NCBI GenBank assembly: GCA_025084515.1 | Contig: JAJAGP010001970.1 | Location: 1-64,000 of the forward strand | Reading direction: 5' to 3' | DNA length: 64,000 nucleotides | DNA from: Ancistrus triradiatus | Taxonomy: Eukaryota > Chordata > Actinopteri > Siluriformes > Loricariidae | Shown: positions 47,652 through 59,200 of the stretch, piece after piece | Layout of the letters: every line of letters starts with the position of its first letter | How positions within the stretch are numbered: the first letter of the stretch is position 1 | Translations under genes and position numbers: made by a program | The notes under the pieces: model-generated | What the model saw: the letters and a program-made list of their open reading frames with translations, nothing else | Told to the model about the DNA's origin: nothing | The model's database searches: none

Positions 47652-48752
47652 TTATGACTTGTGGAAGAGGGTAGAAAGAGAGACTGATACAGCTATGACG
47701 CTACAGAAGCAGGTAATGGACACAGTTTCAATAACGTGAGTTCTGGGTGACGGTGCATGGCTACCAGCAGACAGTTGGTTAAACCTGACGGTCTGCTGCC
47801 TGACCCCTGCTCTGGATAGTGAGCCCCTAACCAATCCGGCCATAAGCCTATGGTCAATGTTGCAGGAGATAAGAGCAGCACCCTCCAGAGTGGGATGGAC
47901 ACCATCCCATCCTAATAGGCCAGGCTTACCCTCAGAGGTTGTCCAATTGTCTATAAAGCCCACGTTGTTTTCAGAGCACCACTTGGACAGCCAGCAGTTC
48001 AGCAATCATAACCTGATGTAGGCTTGGTTACCTCGCCGCATTGGGATGGGGCCAGAGCACACTACTGCATCGGACATTGCTTTTGCAACTCTGACCACCT
48101 CTACAAAATTAGCCTTAGTTACCTCTGACTGGCGAAGGCGTATATCAGTAGCCCCTACATGAACGACTATCCTATCGAATCTACAGCCCTCGAGCTCACT
48201 AAGGCTTGTTACAATGTCCGGCACTCTGGCTCCCGAGATGCATGTAACTCTAGCTGCTGGTGTCCCTAAAGGGGTAGCTACTTTCACGTGTCATAAAATA
48301 GAGTCATCTATGACCAGAGCTCTTTCAACAGGCTGCTCAGTGGGTGCATCACTGAGGAGGGTAAACCTGTTGGACACGTGAACAGGTAAAGAGTGGTGCA
48401 CTGGTGGGCTAGCCTTACAACTACGTCGCCAAACCGTCACCCATTTGCCCTGCTGCAAGGGCACTGCTGGGGCAGGGGCACTAACTACACCTGTGGCATC
48501 CAAATCTGCTAAGCTAGAAACTGAGCTAACCTTCTCTAATGTCTGGATGCACCGTTCTAAAACTATAATCTCCTCCGTCAGACTACCTACAAGCCTACAT
48601 CTGTCACAAATGAAATTTAAACTAATGACGGAGGAAGAATAGCTGAACATGCCACACTCGGCACAGGGAACAAGCGTAGCAGAAGCCATGTTAACACAAT
48701 TAATTAAATATGGTTTAGCCCATGGTAAGCTGCAGCCAATGGTCCAATGCAA
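47652..48752 (-). pseudogene. LINE ORF1 with SGNH/esterase-like domain
   Basis: One minus-strand frame broken only by in-frame stops at about 48293-48291 and 48008-48006. The N-terminus has paired cysteines (CAECGMF, then ICDRCRL), a zinc-finger pattern, then a coiled-coil-like acidic stretch (EEIIVLERCIQTLEKV), then an esterase-like fold: VIDDSIL (GDS block), GARVPDIV, RIVVHVGATDIR (GxND-type block) and GWDGVHPT (DxxH block). CR1/L2-type LINEs are known to carry such ORF1 esterases. The ends near 48752 and 47652 are approximate. Confidence 0.75.
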
Positions 48753-49118
48753 TTCTTGATTAAAGAGTTGATGGAAAGTTAATACAAAACGTCACAAAAA
48801 ACTAAGTCTCAGAAAAAAAGAAGGGTGGAAAAAACTGTAAAAAGTTATAAAAACACACACTACAGCAAAAGACGAAGCTGAAAAGATGCAACTTTGGTAA
48901 TTAGCTAATGGCTAATTACTGGAAACACACGCCGGTATACCTTACTAAAGTTACTAAATGACTAAACAACGATTTGCGGCGAAAAAAAAAAAACTGCCGC
49001 TAATAGAAGGAAATGATTAAGATGTTGTAAAAAGTACTGTATATATGATACAAATGTTCTAATTAAATGTGCATAGCTAATGTCTAGATAGATAGATAGA
49101 TATATATATATATATTAA

Positions 49119-49158
<40 letters not shown>

Positions 49159-50021
49159 GATATACATACATTTATAGCTAGGCATTAACAACAAGGCTTA
49201 AGCGATCCGACCTTTTAAAATTGCTCTTCTTTGTAAATGGCTTCCTCTAAGTTAATTTTAGACTTCTTACCAACTTTGTATGCAACTTTGATTTGATTTA
49301 GCCATTATTCAAAACCAACATTTCAAGATTGTGTAAGGTCACTGTCTTTTCAAACTAATTGCTTCAATTTCAACCTGTACATTTTAAAATAAATGCTGAT
49401 ATCTGCTGACTGATTAAGCGTATTGAATATGATTATTTGTACCAAAATCTAAAATCTAAATTCTGATGTGAGTATGGCCAGCTATCATGATCTTATCTAA
49501 TCCTTTGACCATTGAAATACTATATTTCTGAAACTGTGAGAGTGTGTGAGAAGTTCTTAAAGAATTAGATTGTCCCTAAGTGGGGTAAACTTTCATCCTG
49601 AGCAGGAGATAAGTTTGCCAGCAGAGTTTTTGAAATATATCATGAAATCAATGGTGGAGAAAAAAAGACATTTAAGCAAATGTAATGATCGGAACTTAAA
49701 ATTGATGTCAGCTTGCTATGCTTATGGTTGAAGCGTTCTGCTGTGATTTTCTGATCTTACAGAATTGTTATCCTTGAATATTCGTGTCGCCTTTGCATAT
49801 AGAACACAGAACTACAGCTGTGGATAAAGACCCTTAATCTAATTAAGCACTTACACACCTTTTTAATTCTACAGATTTAATCATTATAGGCATTACCAAG
49901 TTTCTTTATCTGTACTCTAATGTGTAACCCCTAGTGGGGATCAAAGGCCAGAAAATGTCATGATACCGTTTAACTATACATGTGCATATGTTTGGAGAGA
50001 GGAGCATTGGATAGAGATTTA
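48753..50021. other. Intergenic sequence, mostly unrecognised
   Basis: The part up to about 48990 may be LINE 5' UTR. A TA/TAGA simple repeat lies at 49085-49158. The rest is plain AT-rich sequence. Confidence 0.45.
49085..49158. repeat. (TAGA)n(TA)n simple repeat
   Basis: TAGATAGATAGA leads into TA runs broken once by ATTAATCTAA. Confidence 0.9.
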
Positions 50022-51429
50022 CATTGGTGCTTGAAAGTTTGTGAACCCTTTAGAATTTTCTATATTTCTGCATAAATATGACCTAAAACATCATCAGATT
50101 TTCACACAAGTCCTGAAAGTAGATAAAGAGAACCCAGTTAAACAAATGAGACAAAATATTATACTTGGTCATTTATTTATTAAGGGAAATGATCCAATAT
50201 TACATATTAGTGAGTGGCAAAAGTATGTGAACCTCTAGGATTAGCAGTTAATTTGAAGGTGAAATTAGAGTCCGGTATTTTCAATCAATGGGATGACAAT
50301 CAGGTGTGAGTGGGCACCCTGTTTTATTAAAGAACAGGGATCTACCAAAGTCTGCTCTTCACAACACATGTTTGTGGGAGTGTATCAAGGCACGAACAAA
50401 GGAGATTTCTGAGGACCTCAGAGAAAGAGTTGTTGATGCTCATCAGGCTGGAAAAGGTTACAAAACCTTCAAAGATCACAAAGGACCCCAGGGTAACTTC
50501 TAAGCAACTGAAGGCCTCTCTCACATTGGCTAATGGGTTGCAAGGAGAAAGCCACTCTCCAAAAAGAACATTGCTGCTCATCTGCAGTTTGCTAAAGGTC
50601 ATGTGGACAAGCCGAAGGCTATGGAAGAATGTTGTGTGGATGGATGAGACCAAATAGAACTGTTTGTTTTAAAGAAAAAGCGTTTGTTTGAGAAAGGAAA
50701 CACTGCATCCAGCATAAGAAAAACCTTATCCCATCTGTGAAACATGTGTGGTAGTTAGTATTCCTGGTTTGGGCCGTTTTTGCTACATCTGGGCCATGGA
50801 CGGCTTGCCAGCATTGAGGGAACAATTGGAATTCTGAATTCTATCCAATAATTCTAAAGGAAAATGTCAGGACATCTGTCCATGAACTGAATCTCAAGAG
50901 AATGTGAGTCATGCAGCAAGACAACGACCCTAAGCACACAAGTTGTTCTACCAAAGAATGGTTAAAGAAGAATAAAGTTAATATTTTGGAATGGCCAAGT
51001 CAAAGTCCTGACCTTAATCCAATTGAAATGTTGTGGAAGAACCTGAAGCGAGCAGTTAATGTGAGGAAACCCACCAACATCCCAGAGTTGAAGCTGTTCT
51101 GTACGGAGGAATGGGCTAAAATTCCTCCAAGCCGGTGTGCAGGACTGATCAACAGTTACATTAAGTGTTAATTGCAGTTATTGCTGCACAGGGAGGTCAC
51201 ACCAAATACTGAAAGCAAAGGTTCACATACTTTTGCCACTCACTAATATGTAATTTTGGATAATTTTCCTCAATAAATTAATGACCAAGTATAATATTTT
51301 TGTCTCATTTTTTTAACTGGATCTTTATCTACTTTTAGGACTTGTGTGAAAATCTGATGATGTTTTAGGTCATATTTATTCAGAAATATAGTAAATTCTA
51401 AAGGCTTCACAAACTTTCAAGCACCACTG
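50022..51429 (+). mobile_element. Nearly full-length Tc1-like transposon with long IR/DR ends
   Basis: TA at 50020 and 51430 flank ends CATTGGTGCTTGAAAGTTTG and the inverse CAAACTTTCAAGCACCACTG. The inverted repeats extend about 200 bp to AGTGGCAAAAGTATGTGAAC at the left and its inverse at about 51225. Each contains an inner direct-repeat site similar to the outer one (IR/DR structure). The transposase lies between them on the plus strand. About 1.4 kb, normal Tc1 length. Confidence 0.92.
50388..51171 (+). pseudogene. Tc1-like transposase, broken
   Basis: The expected start is lost: the sibling copy at 14665 has ATGGCACGAAC, here AAGGCACGAAC. The frame reads ARTKEISEDLRERVVDAHQAGKGYKT (helix-turn-helix), shifts near 50470, continues LKASLTLANGLQG and WKNVVWMDETK (first Asp, about 50645), degrades at 50650-50900, and ends QQDNDPKHTSCSTKEWL, WPSQSPDLNPIEMLWKNL (second Asp and Glu), stop at 51169-51171. 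Two or more shifts and the lost start make it inactive. Confidence 0.88.
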
Positions 51430-51639
51430 TAGATGAAGAACATGGAACCAGTTGAAACTAGCAGGATTCAGAAAAAAAATTATTGGAACTTTAAGTTTGG
51501 TATGTTAATGTCTTGTGATTAACACAAAATGTTGAATGATGAATTATTAAGTGAAATCTGGAAGCAAAACTATGTTTATTTTTCATAAAGTGAGTACTTG
51601 TGATATGAAAGCTATGGTGGTATACACCAAAAGTTTATA

Positions 51640-52625
51640 AAAATGGGTTTTAGGACCCAATTGCAGTTAGCTCCAGGTGCAGGACCCAGGGCTCGATCCC
51701 TGGTCGCCGGGGACAATGTTCTAAGCTTGCGCCACCGGGGCACTGAGGCTTGAGCACACAAAAGAAAGGATAAGGACACAGGCTGACAAGTGGACTCCAA
51801 ACAAGGTCGTAAGCCGTAATGGGAATGAAAGGAAAAAGGGAGGCCCTGAAAGTATGCCTCAAACAGGATGCGAGCAGTGCGTCCCAAATGAAAGTAAAAG
51901 AATTAAACAAATAAAGCATGCGCAGGTCGGGAATGAGCCGATCTCTGGTCGAAAGAGATCGGCAGCGCCAAGAAAACATGAGGGTGCACTAAGGGTGCAT
52001 GTGTGCAGAACGAGACGTGGAGAGAGGGAACTGGAACTGGACTGCCGTCGTGTTCCCGACCGATAGGGTGGTGCAGGCTTGAAAAAAGATTGTGCATTCG
52101 CCAAAGTAAGCCCCTGGCTTCACAACAAAGCCCGGGGGGCTGAAGGAAATGGAAGCGGGGAGCGCCGCAACACGAGCAGGAGAAGTCGTGAGGAGGACAG
52201 CGAGCTCAAGGATTGACCAAAGGAACATGGACCGCGGATCTAGCCCTACACTAACAGATTACAGCACTAACGTACCTCAAGCCTTGCGACTCTACATCAC
52301 TGGCCCTCTTCCAAGGGCTAGCTACCACTGTCCCTACTGAAGCATAGTTCAAGAGGGGAGCGTACAGGTAAGTCGTGCTAGCTTCGTTATGCTTGATAAC
52401 GGGAGAAGGCTGCCGTAGTGGGAACTGTACGCAACACGGGGTCTGACAGCGCCGAAGTGTGCTCTTAAATAGCACCACTGACAGATGTCAATGATATCGC
52501 AATCACGCAGCAATAAGCAGGTGCACTGCGCGATTGCGTTACCTGTGAGGATCCCGGCGTGATAGCCAAGCCAATACTGACCTCTAGTGTCAGGTTGGAG
52601 GGATCCCCACAGTGCTGGGGTGTTC
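51640..52625 (-). repeat. LTR-like retroelement remnant
   Basis: Starts near TTTTAGGACCCAATTGCAGT and ends near GACCTCTAGTGTCAGGTTGG, the antisense pattern of fish Gypsy-type LTRs; GC-rich relative to neighbours. ORFs in several frames do not match any protein that I know. A tRNA-like segment is embedded at 51675-51742. Confidence 0.45.
51675..51742 (-). repeat. tRNA-like (SINE head) segment
   Basis: Minus strand: CCGGTGGCGCAAGC (A-box-like) and CCAGGGATCGAGCCCTGG, which forms a perfect 6-bp T-arm-like stem with a B-box-like loop. The acceptor ends do not pair, so it is not a functional tRNA gene. Confidence 0.5.
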
Positions 52626-53616
52626 TAACAGAGATATTTCATGTTTTGTTTGGTCAACTTAATTAAATTTGTTAATAATCATCCATTTGCATTTTAGGCC
52701 TGCAATACATTCCAAAAAAAGTTGAGACTGTAAAGCATCTACATCTACCACATTGTAATGTTGCCATTCCTTTTCTTAACTCCACTTAAAAGACTTAGAT
52801 GTAGTGTTTCAGGTGTTATTTTGTCCCATTCTACCTGCAAAAGCGTTGCATTTTCTGTTACAAAATTCTTCACATATTCTCAATTGGGGACAGGTCAGGA
52901 CTGCAGGCAGTCCCTGGAAAAGCTTATGTTGCTCTAAAATCTCAGTGTACTTTTCTGCATTAATGCTGCTATCACAGAAGTGTAAATTACCTTTGCAAAG
53001 GGCACTGCCACAACCCCATACCATGACAGAGCCTGGTTTAGGACTTGTAGCTGATAACAGTCTGGATGGTCCTCTTCATATTTGGTCCAGAACACACAGC
53101 ATACAGAGCACACCAACAAACCAAAAAAGACCTGGAATATTGATTCATCTGACCACAATACTCGTTTCCACTGTGTGATGGTCCATCCCAGATGCGTCTG
53201 AGCCCAGGGAAGTTGAGGCTGCAGGCTTCTTTTTTGCATTTGGCATTTGTGAATGTATTGTAGTGCTTGATAAAGGTTTGCCAAACTAATCCCTTGCCCA
53301 TGTGGTTCTATCAGATGTTGTGGAATGTCAGTTCTTGATGCAGTGCTGTCTGAGGGATCAGAGATCACAGGTGTTCAGCTTAAGCTTGTGCCCTTTGCCC
53401 TAACGCATTGAAATTCCTCCCAATTTCTTGAATTGTTTAATGATACTATGCACTGTAGAGGGAGAAATATCCAAATCCCTTCCAATATTTCTTCATGAAA
53501 TATCTCAGATTCATACTGTCTGCAATGAAATAAAAGTCAAAGTAATTGTAAGAAACCCTGTGTGTTTTTTAATATGTATTTTCTATACTGTCCCAACTTT
53601 ATCTGATTTGGGGTTG
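52626..53616 (-). mobile_element. Tc1-like transposon, CAACCCCAAATC family, decayed
   Basis: The right end CCAACTTTATCTGATTTGGGGTTG is followed by TA at 53617. The minus strand carries transposase scraps in two overlapping frames between 53368 and 52809: LGWTITQWKRVLWSDES, FFGLLVCSVCC, then MVWGCGSALCKGNLHF. The left end is worn. Confidence 0.75.
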
Positions 53617-53618
53617 TA

Positions 53619-54820
53619 GTTTGTCATAAAGTTTGTCATTACAACACTGTAGCCCATGGTTTAAAATTCAAAGTGTGTGTGTGAGTGTGAGTGTGAGTGT
53701 GTGTGTGAACTCAAGGATATAGAGATTGGATTGTTTGGCTTGTCTATATATTTATCCTTTAGAAATAGAAAGGAATTTCGAAGAAAAAAGAGTCATGGAA
53801 ACGATGGTTATTATTGTATTGTGTGAAAGCTGTGTGTATTCCCTCATCAATTGTTTGTTTCTTTATGTAACAGCATGAAGTCTTTCATCTCTGCACTGTT
53901 TGTATCACAAGCCTATGTAGCAGTTCCTGTATTTCCTTCTTTTCTTGTGTGTCCAGGGTATCTGGGTAAATCAGTTCACTGATTTAAGTTTGAGGTTCAA
54001 ATATGGGTATTGCAGTCTTAATTTTGTGCCATTTTCACACTACACTGACTTGATGTGTTCCTCTTTCACTTTTAGGTGATATTTATGCATCACTCTGAGT
54101 GGAGAAGTGTTCATATTGTGAGGATACTCCTAAAATATCCCATATGGGAACTACTCAAAAACCCCTTTCCATATGGATAAGTTTGTAATTATTCATTTAT
54201 TTTTAATTCAAAATATCTAGAGGATGTGATGTGATCCATGTCAAACTAAGTCAGTTTTAGGTATCTCAATCACAGTTATTAACACAAAATCAGATGCTTT
54301 GATATTAATGGGACTTAAGAGGGTGGATAGCTAACGGGTAAGGTATCACTTTTGACTTTTTGAGATTTTGAAGTTGACGATAACCTCCCTGGACCAAAAA
54401 AACCCACTCTTCCACTGAATGGGTACACAACTATGCTAAGGTTTGTTGGTGTTTAAAAGAGACATCCTTTACTTCTTTGATTACCATTTCCATTAGGAAA
54501 AGAAAGTCACAAAATGGATCTCCTTGGTATCATCACAGTTTCTCCTAGACATCAGTGAGATCAAATTGGAAAGAAAAATTAGAGACTTAAAGACTCAAAG
54601 ACTTAAATTACCGGTATGCTCAGATCAGCCTACATCTTGATTCTCATATTTATTTCTAAAATGAGCTTTCAAAAACATTTTTCATCCATGCCAACAATTT
54701 ATCTGGTTTACTGCCTTGTACTTTTATAATAGCTTTAATATGACAATAATTGCTTGCTAATCCATTATTTTATTTCTCTGCACTCAACTGTGTTTTTTAC
54801 TTTAAGACATGATCTTGAGT
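53619..54820. other. Intergenic sequence, nothing recognised
   Basis: A short (TG)n patch lies at 53675-53705. I see no exon or repeat otherwise. Confidence 0.45.
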
Positions 54821-55030
54821 ATTTTGGTGGCACAGCAAACACTCTAACACTGGCCTACCACTGCAGGGACCCAGGTCAATGTCAGAGCAGTGCCTTCTGT
54901 GTGGGTCAGGTATCGCATGCAGATATGTTGGGTTTGCCTGAGGGAAACCAGTCAGAGGATCATCCCTACCCAGCTCAAGTGTGGACTGGCACTGCACCGT
55001 GTGTTTTCTGGGGATAGGTGCCAGAGGCTG
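54821..55030 (+). repeat. SINE-like repeat
   Basis: TTGGTGGCACAGCAAACACT, CAGGGACCCAGGTCAATG and TATCGCATGCAGATATGTTG, GGATCATCCCTACCCAGC parallel a second copy at 61245-61500 (CACATGCAGACACAATTGGC, GATCATCCCCTT). Purely a repeat; open frames across it are not genes. Confidence 0.55.
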
Positions 55031-55234
55031 ATCAATCATCACTCAACTATTACAACTATTATTATTATCATTATTGTTAGCTTAGCAGGGGAGTTTAAAT
55101 ACAGAAGAGGAAGTACTTTTTAAATTGGAGAAGTGATTCCACATTTTTAATCTAGGCACATTTATCATGAACTAGCAAATCAGCGTCTATTTCTCCTCCA
55201 ACATTTGAAGCACGTACTAAGAACATAGAATTTT

Positions 55235-55790
<556 letters not shown>

Positions 55791-56120
55791 TGGATATTAA
55801 ATGCATACTTTTTTAGATATTTGTCAGTAAATCATATATAAATAAACATGTATAGTTTCACCAGGACAAATTTAATATAGCTACCCCTTGTTTCTACTTT
55901 TATGTCCTCTTTCTCCCATGTTTCCCTACTACCTACTACAAACATCCCTTTCCCGTTGTGGATAGAATCAAAGCTCGGCATTGTCTCCGTCTCATTTAAT
56001 CCGTCAGCTTTTAAGAGTTGTGAAACCTTCTCCTAGACTCCAGAGGAATGCACAGCTTCAGCTCAGAGAGTGTCACCTGCTGTGAGTGTGGATGTACTGA
56101 GACACACGACTGAGAAGAAC
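55791..56120 (+). promoter_or_regulatory. 5' flank / probable 5' UTR of the MATE gene
   Basis: The 330 bases before the first ATG are the only non-repetitive stretch upstream. The bases around the start (GAACATGG) fit a vertebrate initiation context. Transcription start and upstream non-coding exons cannot be fixed. Confidence 0.35.
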
Positions 56121-56261
56121 ATGGAAGGAACTTATAATCGAGCTGAAGCTCCTTCGGTGGAGCCCAGTGCCAAGCTTTTCTGGTGTCGATGCATAAGGCG
56201 CTGCATTCCTCTGACTTACAGAGAAGAGCTCTACCACATCCTGCGCATGACCGGACCATTG
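56121..56261 (+). CDS. slc47a1: slc47a1 exon 1 (N-terminus)
   Basis: ATG at 56121 in good context; 47 codons ending GPL, donor GTGAGA at 56262. The cytosolic N-terminus ends with CIPLTYREELYHILRMTGP, matching the FREEL pattern of mammalian MATE1. An upstream in-frame run from 56070 has no ATG, so 56121 is preferred. Confidence 0.85.
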
Positions 56262-59200
56262 GTGAGAGATCAGTTACAACCTACCCCACAAACAAGTAAT
56301 AGTATGTAATGTTGTTCACCATTAATCTGTAGCAAAGAATTGTTGTATGAAGGAAAAAAAAATATTACATGAGTATATAGGACAATATTTTTTGATATTG
56401 TGTCTGTTATAGGTCATTTATGGACCCATACAATTCACGGTCATCAGAAATATTTCTGTAATATCACACTGTTGTAAAATGTAAACACACTGGGTATTTT
56501 TTCATCTCATTCCTGTTGATTCATTTATCTCTGTTGGCTAAATATTGTTGTCTTTTTATCTCTAGCTTGTATGTCGGTTCCTGAATTTCCTTCTTTTCTT
56601 TGTGGTCTCAATTTTTTGTGGTCGACTGGGAAACACGGTGCTGGCAGGTTATGGCATGGCTTCAGCAGTGAGTGTGTCTGTTTCTCTCAATACATATATT
56701 TGTACATTTTATTCAAAAAATAAACATTGATATAGTTGTTTAACCTTATTTTCCAGACAATAAATGTGACTACTGCAGCAACTGGGTTAGGGTTAGCGCT
56801 GGCCTGTGATACGCTTGTTTCTCAGGTATGTGAATAAAGTTGTGAAACCCATTGCCAATGATGTGCTACAAGTCAAAAACTTTATTTAAAACCAGTAGTT
56901 TAATAGTGTTGTGTAATGTAGTAATAATTGCATTGCTCAGCAGTAGGCACAAGGGGACGATCCAATATTTGATCAACAGTTTATAGGCTGCTGATATCCA
57001 AACATCGCAACTCCCTTTTGGCCCTTCCCTCTGCTACTTTTCTGAGAAGGCTGTACAATAGAGTTTAAAACATTACTCCAGGGATTTGCTTCTAACAGCC
57101 ACAATAACATTTGAGAGTTTGGGTACTGTTGGGTGATAAATCCTATCTCTTCGCTGCTGTAAGCTGTAAATTTCCCAAGTTTGGGACAAATAAAGGATTA
57201 TCTTATATTATCTTACATTCAAATTAATAAGGTTTGAGATTTAGTGTTTGGTCACGTTAAGGTTTAGGTTCTGGGTCAGTTTGTTTCACCCATAGGTTAG
57301 TAATAGAAACATTGTCATGTGAGCATTTCCATACGGCTGCCAGAAAGTTGAAAGCACACAGTTTTCTAAATTGTCAGTGTGTGTAGTGTGAAGAGTTCCT
57401 TCCAAGAAACTAATTGGCCCAGTCAATACATTGAAAAACTTAGAGATTTAGTCATTCTTCACCATTTTCACTGTGTACAGTGGGGCAAAAAAGTATTTAG
57501 TCAGCCACTGATTGTGCAAGTTCTTCTACTTAGAAAGGTGAGAGAGGTCTGTACCGTATTTTTCGGACCATAAGGCGCACATAAGACGCGGTGCGTCTAA
57601 TGTATGAATTAATTCTGGTTGTGCTTTCTGACCTAGAACCGATTGTAGATGGTACACGGCGCTCATAAATCTGTAAAAATGTTTTAGCACGGCTTTGGTA
57701 AGTTACGAAGCTCACAGCAACCGTAGTGCGCAGCATCGTGGAGTAATATGATCTGTGCTTCAANNNNNNNNNNNNNNNNNNNNNNNNNNNNNNNNNNNNN
57801 NNNNNNNNNNNNNNNNNNNNNNNNNNNNNNNNNNNNNNNNNNNNNNNNNNNNNNNNNNNNNNNAAGATTCAGTTGTGTGGCAGGTTTTATTTAGTGCAGT
57901 TTTTAATTAGTGGGATTAACTTAAGTTAAATAATGACTACAAACATTACATGCACTGAATGACACATATTGCTATTTACAAGAAGTAAGTTTTAATTGTA
58001 AGTTACACAATCTGAACTGGATTGTTTTAATGTTGGATGTTGACTTATGAGAGGTCGTTTAGGCCATTATTCAAACTTACCTCTCACACTCACTATCATA
58101 CTCTCTCACACTCACCATCAAACCTCTCACACACACTATCATACTCTTTCACACACACTATCATACTCTCTCACACACACTATCATACTCTCTCACACGC
58201 ACTATCATACTCTTTCACACACACTATCATACTCTCTCACACTCACCATCAAACCTCTCACACACACTATCATACTCTTTCACACACACTATCATACTCT
58301 CTCACACACACTATCATACTCTCTCACACACTATCATACTCTTTCACACACACTATCATACTCTCTCACACACACTATCAAACTATTAGGCATTCTTGAT
58401 AGTGAGTGTGAGAGAGTTTGATAGTGAATGTAAGAGAGTTTGATAGTGAGTGTGAGAGTATGACAGTGTGCACGAGAGGTAAATTTGAAAAGTGGCCTAA
58501 ACAGCCTCTCATAGTTTACTGTAAAGTAGATGTGGAGCTTTCATATTTATATACATTGCCAAATGAATAATAAATGACAAGAACATTACAACATCAAAAT
58601 ACATAATCTGTGGTATGAAGAATTATTATAAATTAAGGTTTGAAATAAAGAAAAATGCTTGCGAGTAACACCCTTTCTTCTAATGTCTTTATACACCTAA
58701 GTTCATTTTCAAAGTTTGAAATGATTCGTAAGTGTAGTATTTTGGATACTGTTTTCTACATAAGTTGTTTTTTCAATCAGTGACGTTGTGTGAAATGTTT
58801 GCCTACCTACTACCATGAAAGAAGTAACCTAACCTTCATCATGGCCGAGTATGCATATCTAATGTTTCATACATTTACTGCAGATGCTGTACAAGGTTAC
58901 TGTATTGAACATTTTTTAAAGATAGTGACAGAGTGATCACTGCTTTGTCTTACCAAATAGTACACTGCTTGCCAGGTCACACACAAACCACCTGACAGCA
59001 CTGTTGCTAAAGTGTGGAAATTCAATTGCAGACAGTGGAAGTCCTGATGATGCAAGGAACTGCACTTGTGCCCTCTCTCACAACTCTCACTCACAGTGAA
59101 CACAACAGTTTATACTAAATTATTTCTTGCAATTTGCATTTAGCTTCACATTTTATTTTGAGCTCCAAGAAATGTTCTGGAATTACCATATGAAGCTAGG

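Noticed and set aside
51675..51742. tRNA gene
   Set aside because: The T-arm-like stem is good, but the acceptor stem does not pair and it lies in a repeat.
58037..58421. Two 120-codon frames of Ser-His-Thr-Leu type
   Set aside because: Tandem 20-bp repeat read in two frames; 20 is not a multiple of 3, so no protein repeat is maintained.
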